Shown in pieces: positions 1 to 7,650 of a DNA stretch of 64,000 nt. Below the pieces are notes generated by a model. It worked only from the letters and a program-made list of their open reading frames with translations. It had not been told where the DNA came from and searched no databases. Position 1 is the stretch's first letter, and the number at the start of each line of letters is the position of its first letter. This DNA comes from [Flexibacter] sp. ATCC 35208. Its GTDB lineage: Bacteria > Bacteroidota > Bacteroidia > Chitinophagales > Chitinophagaceae. The DNA lies in assembly GCF_001975825.1 (NCBI RefSeq), contig NZ_MTKN01000031.1:1-64000 (forward strand), read 5' to 3'. Both the position numbers and the translations under genes were made by a program.

Positions 1-200
1 GATCTTCGATAAAAAAATTAGATAAATATTCCTTTATCAGGAAAACGATGGACGTCAGCAGGTTTGTAATCGGAGTAACAAGTATAGAGGAGAGGATTTT
101 TTACAATGGTTCGGCGAATATTGCTGGTGCTACGAGGAAAATCCTCCAAGTTTTCAACTTGATCCGGATTAATACACGGCAATGGGAGCTGGCTAAAAAT
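1..200. other. no gene recognised at left edge
   Basis: No credible gene is seen here. An open frame on the plus strand from 48 runs straight through the tRNA and its terminator, so it is almost certainly a chance frame. A short inverted repeat GAGGA-AAA-TCCTC lies at 134-146; its role is unknown. Confidence 0.5.
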
Positions 201-226
201 AAAAAAGCCTCAACATTTGTTGAGGC
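201..226 (-). terminator. intrinsic terminator of tRNA-Phe
   Basis: GCCTCAACA and TGTTGAGGC (207-226) form a 9-bp stem with a 2-nt loop. On the minus strand it is followed by a run of six T (complement of 201-206). It lies 9 nt past the 3' end of the tRNA, in the right place and orientation to end its transcript. Confidence 0.85.
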
Positions 227-235
227 TTTCCTTTG

Positions 236-308
236 TGGTGAGGGCCGGAATCGAACCGGCGACACAAGGATTTTCAGTCCTTTGCTCTACCAACTGAGCT
301 ACCACACC
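236..308 (-). tRNA. tRNA-Phe (anticodon GAA)
   Basis: The minus strand folds as a 73-nt tRNA: acceptor GGTGTGG, D-arm GCTC/GAGC, anticodon arm AAGGA-CTGAAAA-TCCTT with anticodon GAA, 5-nt variable loop, T-arm GCCGG-TTCGATT-CCGGC, acceptor CCTCACC and discriminator A. The 3' CCA is not encoded (CAA follows the discriminator). The fifth acceptor pair is U5-U68, a mismatch; the other six pairs are Watson-Crick. An intrinsic terminator follows directly. Confidence 0.95.
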
Positions 309-383
309 ATCTCTTTTCTCACATCCTTCATTCGAAGGGAGTGCAAAGATAACAAAATATGAATTTAAAATCCAAATATTATT

Positions 384-1157
384 CTAAGAAATTGTTGCAG
401 TTGCACGAATTTCTTCCAAAATGCCTGTCCACAGCGCGTTTCGCTGCTCCAATGCTTCTCGACATGCGCTAGCAGCTTCTTTCCACTTGTGTGCATCATT
501 GCCACAAAGCTCTTGTACCATCTCCATGCCGAGGTGACTGTGGTGATCACCATCCACTTCAATATGGCGTTCCAGATAATACTTGAACAGGCTGATCTGT
601 CCCGGGAATTGTTTGTCCAGATCGTTTACCAGCGCCACGAACATATCAGGGATGAGGTCTTCACGGCCAAAGGTGAAGACAGCTGCCTGCACATGTATCG
701 GTGCTTTTTCGATCAGGGCGAATGTATGTTGCACAAAATCTTTGGCAGCAGAAGGGAAGGTCTTGAAGATATCGGCAAGGGCTATACCTTTTTGCAGGGA
801 ATGCAGGGCAGTTTCCATTACTGATGTATCGGCACCTACCTGTTTCATCGCATCCAGGTACAGTTCGAAATGGCTTACACGCTTGCCATCCGGATCGATA
901 TCACTCTCTTCGCCCGTTACGATCTCATTGATCAGAAAGCGGGTGGCTGCACTCCCTACAGGTACCCATGGCAGGGTCGTGCAGGTGAGGTTTCGTTGCA
1001 ATGATTTTAAGAGTGACATGAAATCCCATACGGCGAAGACATGGTACTGCATGAAAGACCGGATGTCTTCCATGCGTTGCATTTCATTGTATAATCGATG
1101 TTGAATAATCTGTTCTCTTACAGGCGCAATCGCTGCCCTGATCAAATCCTGTCCCAT
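384..1157 (-). CDS. DUF3050 family protein, heme-oxygenase-like fold
   Basis: A 257-residue soluble protein of the DUF3050 family, with no signal peptide or membrane segment. The family is predicted to adopt the heme-oxygenase-like helical fold, in which several members are di-iron oxidases. Candidate metal ligands visible here are E166 (in REDLIP), H198 (in ERHIE), D202 and H205/H206 (in VDGDHHSH); the VWDFMSLLK and HFELYLDAM stretches are typical of the family. The gene starts 10 bp after the recQ stop on the same strand, so the two are probably co-transcribed. The family is recognised with confidence; the reaction and substrate are unknown and the metal assignment is an inference. Confidence 0.8.
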   Translation of the reverse strand: MGQDLIRAAIAPVREQIIQHRLYNEMQRMEDIRSFMQYHVFAVWDFMSLLKSLQRNLTCTTLPWVPVGSAATRFLINEIVTGEESDIDPDGKRVSHFELYLDAMKQVGADTSVMETALHSLQKGIALADIFKTFPSAAKDFVQHTFALIEKAPIHVQAAVFTFGREDLIPDMFVALVNDLDKQFPGQISLFKYYLERHIEVDGDHHSHLGMEMVQELCGNDAHKWKEAASACREALEQRNALWTGILEEIRATATIS

Positions 1158-1167
1158 AGTTGTTTTT

Positions 1168-3369
1168 TTAGTTCCCGTATACTACGAGGAACTTAATACG
1201 CATCAATTTCAATTGTTCAAGGGTATAGTCGCTATCGATGAGTTCTTCGCGGGCCAGTGCCAGACTGGAAGTCTCGCAGCCTTTGAAGTATTCAAGGATC
1301 TCGTCCTGGGCATAGTCGTCCAGTTCTTCGTCGATGCAATAATCGAGATTGAGTTTGGTACCGCTTGCCACGATGGTTTCCATTTCGTCCAGCAATTGAG
1401 GAATGGTGAGTTCTTTGTTGCGGGCGATGGTTTCCAGTGGCATTTTCTTATCGATGTTCTGGATAATGAACACTTTCAGCCCGCTCTTATTCACCACGCT
1501 CTTCATGACGAAATCGTCCGGTTTTACAATGTCATTTTCGGCTACATATTTAGAGATAACATCTACGAACTGTTTGCCATAGCGTACGGCTTTACCCTTG
1601 CTCACACCCTGTATTTTTTCCAATTCCTGTACAGTGGTAGGGTACTGGGTCGCCATATCTTCGAGGGAGGTTTCGAGGAAGATGACGAATGGGGGCAGGT
1701 TCTTTTCTTTCGCTACCTTTTTACGGAGCTCTTTCAGCATTTCAAAGAGAACAGGGTCTGCGGAAGCCTGGGCTTCTGCAGCTACTTCATCTTCTTCATT
1801 GCCTTCTTCTTCAAATTGGTGGTTGAGTGAGACCATGATAGAGTAAGGCGTCTTGAGGAACTTTTTACCCTTATCAGTGATCTTTAGCAGGCCATATTCT
1901 TCGATGTCTTTAGCGATCAGGTCTTCCAGCATCATCTGACGGATGAGGGAGTTCCAGAAGTGTGCATCGAATTCTTTACCCTCGCCGAACACTTCCAGCT
2001 GGTTGTGTCCGTAGGTGGTGATCTGAGGGTTGATCTTGCCAGTGATGATATTGACAACGTAGTCGGTTCCAAAGCGTTCTTCCAGTGACTGGATGGCTTT
2101 CAGTACGATGACTACACGGTTTTTTACTTCAATTTTCTCTTTTGGATTGCGGCAGTTGTCGCAGGCGCCGTTACACTGTCCCTGATCGTACTTCTCTCCG
2201 AAGTAGTGGAGAATCACTTTGCGGCGGCAGGCAGAGCTTTCAGCATAGGCAACGGTTTCGTTGATGAGCTGGGCGCCCATTTCCCTTTCGCTGAGTGGCT
2301 TGTCACGCATTAGATGTTCCAGCTTCTGTACGTCCTTGTAGGAGTAGAAGCAGACACAGATACCTTCCAGTCCATCTCGACCGGCACGGCCTGTTTCCTG
2401 GTAGTAGTTTTCAAGGCTCTTAGGAATGTTGTAGTGTATAACAAACCGAACATCCGGCTTATCGATACCCATACCGAAGGCGATGGTAGCTACGATCACC
2501 TCGCAGTCTTCGTGCAGGAACATGTCCTGACGTTGTGCGCGGGTACCGGCATCCAGACCGGCATGGTAAGCAACGGCCTTAATGTTATTGGCCGTCAGCA
2601 TATCTGCCAGTTCTTCGGTGGTTTTACGGTTCAGTGTATAGATGATACCGCTTTTACCCTTATGAAGATGGATAAACTTGACTATTTCGCGAATGGTTTG
2701 TTCTTTCTTCCTTTTCGGGCGGATCTCATAATAGAGGTTGGGCCTGTTAAAAGAGGAGAGATATACCTCGGGACTTCGAAGACCCAGGTTTTTAACGATA
2801 TCGCTTTGAACTTTAGGAGTCGCGGTGGCCGTGAGGGCGATGATAGGCAGATCGGGATTGATCATATCTGTCATTTCCTTGAGGCGGCGGTATTCCGGGC
2901 GGAAATCGTGTCCCCACTCAGAAATACAGTGCGCTTCGTCCACTGCTATAAAAGAGATTTCCAGTTCCTTGAAAAACTCAAGATTTTCGGTCTTGGTCAA
3001 TGTTTCCGGGGCTACGTATAACATTTTAGTCTTTCCAGATAGGAGATCAGTTCTTACTTTCTTGATTTGAGCTTTAGAAAGGGTAGAATTTAGAAAATGC
3101 GCTACATTATCCTTGCTACTGTAGGAGCGTACTAGATCTACCTGGTTTTTCATTAAAGCTATGAGCGGAGAGACGATCAGAGCACATCCTGGACTCATTA
3201 ATGCCGGTAGCTGGTAGCAAAGAGACTTTCCACCGCCGGTAGGCATGATGACAAAAGTATCTTTCCGTGCAAGAATGCTTTTAATTATAATTTCCTGATT
3301 CCCTTTGAAAGAATCGAATCCAAAATGTTCCCGTAATGCATCTATCAAACTTACCTTTACAACAGCCAT
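1168..3369 (-). CDS. recQ: ATP-dependent DNA helicase RecQ
   Basis: A 733-residue 3'-5' DNA helicase that unwinds recombination and repair intermediates in the cytoplasm. The order is N-terminal RecA-like domain with Walker A (MPTGGGKSLCYQLP) and DEAH box (DEAHCISEWGHDFRPEY), second helicase domain (AFGMGIDKPDVRFVIHYN, QETGRAGRDG), a zinc-binding segment with CNGACDNC, an RQC winged helix, an HRDC domain around IQGVSKGKAVRYG, and a C-terminal helical extension. Length fits the longer Bacteroidota RecQ proteins. I chose the ATG at 3369; a TTG nine bases upstream would add three residues. DUF3050 follows 10 bp downstream. Confidence 0.95.
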   Translation of the reverse strand: MAVVKVSLIDALREHFGFDSFKGNQEIIIKSILARKDTFVIMPTGGGKSLCYQLPALMSPGCALIVSPLIALMKNQVDLVRSYSSKDNVAHFLNSTLSKAQIKKVRTDLLSGKTKMLYVAPETLTKTENLEFFKELEISFIAVDEAHCISEWGHDFRPEYRRLKEMTDMINPDLPIIALTATATPKVQSDIVKNLGLRSPEVYLSSFNRPNLYYEIRPKRKKEQTIREIVKFIHLHKGKSGIIYTLNRKTTEELADMLTANNIKAVAYHAGLDAGTRAQRQDMFLHEDCEVIVATIAFGMGIDKPDVRFVIHYNIPKSLENYYQETGRAGRDGLEGICVCFYSYKDVQKLEHLMRDKPLSEREMGAQLINETVAYAESSACRRKVILHYFGEKYDQGQCNGACDNCRNPKEKIEVKNRVVIVLKAIQSLEERFGTDYVVNIITGKINPQITTYGHNQLEVFGEGKEFDAHFWNSLIRQMMLEDLIAKDIEEYGLLKITDKGKKFLKTPYSIMVSLNHQFEEEGNEEDEVAAEAQASADPVLFEMLKELRKKVAKEKNLPPFVIFLETSLEDMATQYPTTVQELEKIQGVSKGKAVRYGKQFVDVISKYVAENDIVKPDDFVMKSVVNKSGLKVFIIQNIDKKMPLETIARNKELTIPQLLDEMETIVASGTKLNLDYCIDEELDDYAQDEILEYFKGCETSSLALAREELIDSDYTLEQLKLMRIKFLVVYGN

Positions 3370-3636
3370 TGCATTCAAAATTTAAAACAAATAAACTCTA
3401 AAGAAAGTAACAAATTATGGATATTGTTTATGTGTTTTTTAGGGGACACGAAGTTAACTAAAATTGCATTGACCCCCAATTAAATTTATCCGAAATGAAG
3501 TCCAGTACTGCTTTGGCATGCGGTTTAGCGGCAGGGTCAACAGGTGGGGGCTACGGCAGGTAAGTAGTGGGGTAAGAATAAGGCAACTCATTATAAAATA
3601 GGTCCATGTATAGGACTGAATCTGCTGAATACTGGT

Positions 3637-3644
3637 TAACTTTG
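3637..3644 (+). promoter_or_regulatory. -7 promoter box ahead of kdsD
   Basis: TAACTTTG matches the Bacteroidota -7 consensus TAnnTTTG. It ends 8 nt before the kdsD ATG, so the leader would be only a few bases. No clear -33 TTTG is seen at the expected distance. Confidence 0.5.
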
Positions 3645-3652
3645 CAGTGCTC

Positions 3653-4627
3653 ATGAAAAACAGAACGGACATTAATATAGCAGCTATAGCAAAAAGGACA
3701 CTTCAGATGGAGGCTGCAGCGATAAACAATCTAACAAAGTTTATCAATGCTGACTTTGAGCAGGCAGTGGCACTCATAGCCGGATGTTCCGGCCGGGTAG
3801 TGATCACTGGCATCGGCAAGAGTGCTATCATTGGCCAGAAAATTGTGGCTACACTTAATTCCACAGGTACCGCCGCCCTCTACATGCATGCAGCTGATGC
3901 TATTCATGGAGATCTGGGGATGATCAGGGACGAAGATATTATTCTCTGTATTTCAAAAAGCGGCAACTCGCCGGAGATCAAGGTACTGGTACCATTGATC
4001 AAGAGTTTTGGCAACAAACTGATTGCCATAACGGGCAATGTAGAATCTTATCTGGCCCGGGAGGCTGACCTCTTTTTAAATACCACCGTTGACCAGGAGG
4101 CCTGTCCCAACAACCTGGCGCCTACCACGAGCACCACTGCCCAATTGGCAATGGGGGATGCGCTGGCTGTGTGTTTGATAGAATGGCATGGTTTTACGAC
4201 AGCTGATTTTGCAAAATTCCATCCGGGGGGTACACTTGGTAAGAAATTGTATCTCAAGGTATTGGATCTATGCCGTCAGCACGATGCGCCCAAGGTATAC
4301 CTGAACAGTTCATTGAAGAATGTAATCGTGGCTATTTCTTCCGGCATGCTGGGAGTTACGGCCGTTTTGGATAGCAATGACCAACTTGGCGGGATTATCA
4401 CTGATGGTGATCTACGCCGTATGCTGGAAAAGAGTATGTCAACTGACAATGTGACTGCCAGTGATATTATGTCTCGCCACCCTAAAACGATTCAAGGTGA
4501 TGAACTGGCGGTAAATGCCCTGGAGTTGATGAGACAACACGATATTACGCAGTTGTTAGTGCTGGATGACAAGAAGTATATAGGTATTATTCATTTACAT
4601 GATTTAATCCGGGAAGGAATTATTTGA
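3653..4627 (+). CDS. kdsD: arabinose-5-phosphate isomerase (KdsD/KpsF family)
   Basis: This 324-residue enzyme converts ribulose-5-phosphate to arabinose-5-phosphate, the first committed step to Kdo for lipopolysaccharide. It has an N-terminal SIS sugar-isomerase domain (VVITGIGKSAIIGQKIVATL, then CISKSGNSPEI and TSTTAQLAMGDALAV) and two C-terminal CBS domains (about 200-324, ending IGIIHLHDLIREGII). This is the usual architecture and length. I took the ATG at 3653; a GTG two codons upstream is the only alternative nearby. It leads an operon with manC 4 bp downstream and an aminotransferase after that. Its product feeds the Kdo branch, which also includes the kdnA-kdsB-kdnB operon at 25.5 kb. 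Confidence 0.93.
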   Translation: MKNRTDINIAAIAKRTLQMEAAAINNLTKFINADFEQAVALIAGCSGRVVITGIGKSAIIGQKIVATLNSTGTAALYMHAADAIHGDLGMIRDEDIILCISKSGNSPEIKVLVPLIKSFGNKLIAITGNVESYLAREADLFLNTTVDQEACPNNLAPTTSTTAQLAMGDALAVCLIEWHGFTTADFAKFHPGGTLGKKLYLKVLDLCRQHDAPKVYLNSSLKNVIVAISSGMLGVTAVLDSNDQLGGIITDGDLRRMLEKSMSTDNVTASDIMSRHPKTIQGDELAVNALELMRQHDITQLLVLDDKKYIGIIHLHDLIREGII

Positions 4628-4631
4628 CACG

Positions 4632-5723
4632 ATGACTTACGTGAACAGGCATTTTTATGTGGCCATTATGGCCGGAGGTATAGGTAGCCGGTTTTGGCCC
4701 TTTAGCCGCACGGAATACCCAAAGCAGTTCCTCGATATTTTAAATACCGGGAAAAGCCTTCTGCAATGGACATATGAGCGATTCTCCCAATTTATTCCAC
4801 GGGAAAATATTTTTGTAGTTACGCACCAGCATTATATCGGCAAGGTGCAGGAACAGCTACCGGATGTGGTTGTCGACAATATTGTCGCCGAGCCATCCCG
4901 TAAGAACACTGCACCCTGCATAGCATATATTTCGCACAAGATCTATGGTCAGGACCCTAAGGCGAACATCATCTGTGCGCCGGCCGATCACCTGATTATG
5001 GATGCGACTGCATTTACCAGCACCTGTCTCAATGCCCTGATGTTCGTACAGAAACACAGCGCACTGGTAACCCTGGGCATTAAACCAACCCGCCCTGATA
5101 CAGGATTTGGGTACATACAGTTTGAAACCCAACAGGTTGCAGATAATGTATATCCTGTGAAGACCTTCACAGAAAAACCTAACTTAGAGCTGGCCAGGAC
5201 CTTTATACAAAGTGGAGACTTCCTCTGGAACGCCGGTATCTTTGTTTGGAACGTGAAAACTATTCTCGCCGCCCTTAAGATCTACCTGCCGGAGGTGGAT
5301 GAACTCTTTCAACAATACAGCGCCGCCCTGAATACCCCTAATGAGAAAAAGGCGATTGAGACCATCTACCCTCAGTGTTCCAATATCTCTATTGATTACG
5401 GTATCATGGAAAAAGCGGATAATGTGTACGTGATTCCTGCCAATTTCGGATGGAGCGACCTGGGTACCTGGGCATCGGCCTATGAGAACCTGGAAAGGGA
5501 TGAAGCAGGCAACGCCATTCAGGGTAAGAATGTAATGATGATAGATACGACGAACTGTATGGTAAAGGCTCCTCATGATAAATTGCTGGTATTACAGGGG
5601 CTCGATGAGTTCATCGTGGTAGATACTAACGACGTACTGCTGATCTGCCGTAAAGATAATGAGCAGCAAATCAAGGAATACGTGGCGGAGGTAAAGCGTA
5701 ACAAAGGAGAGAAGTACCTTTAA
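4632..5723 (+). CDS. manC: mannose-1-phosphate guanylyltransferase
   Basis: A 363-residue nucleotidyltransferase that makes GDP-mannose from mannose-1-phosphate and GTP, the donor for mannosylated and fucosylated surface glycans. The start MAGGIGSRFWPFSRTEYPKQF is the pyrophosphorylase signature; FTEKPNLELA and WNAGIFVWNV are typical of the family, as is the FGWSDLGTWASAYE segment. It is the single-domain form: there is no C-terminal cupin isomerase domain as in the long (about 470-residue) ManC/AlgA proteins. It sits 4 bp after kdsD and 3 bp before the aminotransferase gene, so all three are probably translated from one message. Confidence 0.92.
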   Translation: MTYVNRHFYVAIMAGGIGSRFWPFSRTEYPKQFLDILNTGKSLLQWTYERFSQFIPRENIFVVTHQHYIGKVQEQLPDVVVDNIVAEPSRKNTAPCIAYISHKIYGQDPKANIICAPADHLIMDATAFTSTCLNALMFVQKHSALVTLGIKPTRPDTGFGYIQFETQQVADNVYPVKTFTEKPNLELARTFIQSGDFLWNAGIFVWNVKTILAALKIYLPEVDELFQQYSAALNTPNEKKAIETIYPQCSNISIDYGIMEKADNVYVIPANFGWSDLGTWASAYENLERDEAGNAIQGKNVMMIDTTNCMVKAPHDKLLVLQGLDEFIVVDTNDVLLICRKDNEQQIKEYVAEVKRNKGEKYL

Positions 5724-5726
5724 GAT

Positions 5727-6860
5727 ATGTCCAAATTACCCAATGTAGGAACAACGATTTTCACCGTCATGTCGGGCCTGGCGGCGCAGCATGCTGCTAT
5801 CAACCTATCGCAGGGCTTTCCGGATTTTGATTGTAACGAAACCCTGAAGCACCTTGTGAACGAAGCTATGGAGGCGGGCTATAACCAGTATGCTCCCATG
5901 GCAGGTATTCTACCTCTGCGCGAGGCCATTGCCCAAAAGATCCACAATCTGTACGGTCAGACCATCAATGCGGATACAGAAATCACCGTGACGCCGGGTG
6001 GTACGTATGCTATCTTCACCGCCATTGCCACCGTGATTGGTCCTGGCGATGAGGTGATCATTTTTGAACCAGCTTACGACAGCTATATTCCCAATGTACT
6101 GGTGAATGGTGGCGTACCGGTTCGCATTCCTCTTTCATTTCCTGACTATCATATAGACTGGTCACTGGTACGTAGTAAGATTACTGCCCGTACTAAAATG
6201 ATCATTCTAAACACACCCCACAATCCGACCGGCAGCATTCTTACTGCGAATGACATTGCCGAACTGGAAAAACTGGTGGCGGAGCATAATATCTACATCC
6301 TTTCTGACGAAGTATATGAGCACCTCGTATACGATGGTCAGGAACACCTGAGCATGTTGCGCTATCCTTCCTTACTCAAAAACAGCTTTGTTACTTTCTC
6401 TTTCGGAAAGGTATTTCACATCACCGGTTGGAAAATGGGCTATTGTATTGCGCCGGCTCACCTGATGGCGGAATACAGAAAGGTTCATCAGTACCTCTGT
6501 TTCTCTGTGAATACACCTATGCAGTATGGCCTGGCTAAGTTCCTTCAACAGCCGGATCAGTACCTGGGGTTGCCTGCATTCTTCCAGGAAAAGAGAGATT
6601 ACTTCCTGTCGCTGATGAAGGATACCCGGTTTACACCGTTACATTCCTCCGGCAGTTATTTCCAGCTCATGAAATATGACCGTATTTCTGATGAAGGGGA
6701 TAAGGATTTTGCGATCCGGATCACCAAAGAATTTGGGGTAGCGAGCATTCCGGTATCTGCCTTTTATGAAGATGGTAAAGATGACCACGTAGTCAGGTTC
6801 TGTTTTGCCAAAAAGAATGAAACACTCGAAAAGGCCGTAGAGCGCCTGAGAAAGATATAA
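5727..6860 (+). CDS. methionine aminotransferase (YbdL-like, class I/II PLP)
   Basis: A 377-residue cytoplasmic PLP-dependent aminotransferase of fold type I. It opens with NLSQGFPDFDC, has the substrate-loop NTPHNPTGSI, the SDEVYEHLVYDG segment, and the PLP lysine in SFGKVFHITGWKMGY, closest in pattern to the methionine (YbdL) and kynurenine aminotransferases. The likely reaction is transamination of methionine with its keto acid KMTB, used in methionine salvage. Its place as third gene after two sugar-nucleotide genes is not explained by that role. The start is set by the 3-bp spacing to manC. Family is sure; the amino-acid substrate is inferred. Confidence 0.85.
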   Translation: MSKLPNVGTTIFTVMSGLAAQHAAINLSQGFPDFDCNETLKHLVNEAMEAGYNQYAPMAGILPLREAIAQKIHNLYGQTINADTEITVTPGGTYAIFTAIATVIGPGDEVIIFEPAYDSYIPNVLVNGGVPVRIPLSFPDYHIDWSLVRSKITARTKMIILNTPHNPTGSILTANDIAELEKLVAEHNIYILSDEVYEHLVYDGQEHLSMLRYPSLLKNSFVTFSFGKVFHITGWKMGYCIAPAHLMAEYRKVHQYLCFSVNTPMQYGLAKFLQQPDQYLGLPAFFQEKRDYFLSLMKDTRFTPLHSSGSYFQLMKYDRISDEGDKDFAIRITKEFGVASIPVSAFYEDGKDDHVVRFCFAKKNETLEKAVERLRKI

Positions 6861-6862
6861 AA

Positions 6863-6888
6863 AAGCCGCCCTGTAATCAGAGCGGCTT
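6863..6888. terminator. hairpin terminator between convergent genes
   Basis: AAGCCGC (6863-6869) pairs with GCGGCTT (6882-6888) over a 12-nt loop, just after the aminotransferase stop and 34 bp before the end of the carbonic anhydrase gene on the other strand. The T-run is better on the minus strand. It could serve both genes. Confidence 0.6.
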
Positions 6889-6921
6889 CTACTTTGTATA
6901 TGACTACAAGCAGGGCTTGTC

Positions 6922-7602
6922 TTACACGGTCACAGCTTCCAGTTGCTCTTTCACTACTTCCTCACCGATAATCAGTGTGTTCTCCAGGAAACTTACTACG
7001 CCCGTTTCGACATCATACATGGCTCCGATAATACCTACTTCTCCACTCAGGATCATTTCGCGTAAAATGGTACTTTGCTCCATAATCGCCTGTACAGAAC
7101 GTTCTGTATGGATATGCGTAACTGCATCCACGAAAGCAGGATTATGAGAGGTTCTATCTTCTTTGATAGTTTTTTCTGCATACACAGCAGGGGTGATCCT
7201 ACCCAGCAGCGCAGTCAGGTTACCCATTTCTACTTTGTCGCAGGCGCCTTTGATCGCACCGCATTTGCTGTGGCCCAGCACAACTATGAACTTGGAACCG
7301 GCTACTTTACAAGCATATTCCAGGCTACCCAGTACATTTTCAGAGATAACGGCACCAGCCAGACGGATACTGAAGATATCGCCCAGACCCTGGTCGAAGA
7401 TCAGTTCTGCAGATGTACGGGAGTCCATACAGCTCACGATAGCAGCCATTGGCCATTGACCATCGCGGGTTTCATTGATCTGGTCCAGGTGGTCGCGGTG
7501 CAGGCGGAGGTTTTCCACGAAGCGTGCGTTACCATTTTTCAGCAGTTCCAGGGTAGTAGCTGGAGTCAGTTTGTCTTGCAGAGATTTATTTAATGTTTTC
7601 AT
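6922..7602 (-). CDS. beta-class carbonic anhydrase
   Basis: A 226-residue zinc enzyme that interconverts CO2 and bicarbonate in the cytoplasm. The zinc ligands and the Asp/Arg dyad are visible: Cys-Met-Asp-Ser-Arg (SCMDSRTSAE) and His/Cys in VVLGHSKCGAIKGA. No signal peptide is present. I chose the ATG at 7602; a GTG three codons upstream is possible. The gene lies 48 bp downstream of a SulP anion transporter on the same strand. That pairing suggests linked bicarbonate transport and CO2 hydration. Confidence 0.93.
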   Translation of the reverse strand: MKTLNKSLQDKLTPATTLELLKNGNARFVENLRLHRDHLDQINETRDGQWPMAAIVSCMDSRTSAELIFDQGLGDIFSIRLAGAVISENVLGSLEYACKVAGSKFIVVLGHSKCGAIKGACDKVEMGNLTALLGRITPAVYAEKTIKEDRTSHNPAFVDAVTHIHTERSVQAIMEQSTILREMILSGEVGIIGAMYDVETGVVSFLENTLIIGEEVVKEQLEAVTV

Positions 7603-7650
7603 TCTTTTCACTTGTTTTATTGGTTTTTAAATGGCGGATTAACAATATGA

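Noticed and set aside
48-362. Plus-strand open frame of 104 codons
   Set aside because: It runs through the tRNA-Phe gene and its terminator on the other strand and shows no family pattern.
3454-3672. Minus-strand frame of 72 codons before kdsD
   Set aside because: It overlaps the kdsD start and its promoter box, and its composition looks like chance translation.
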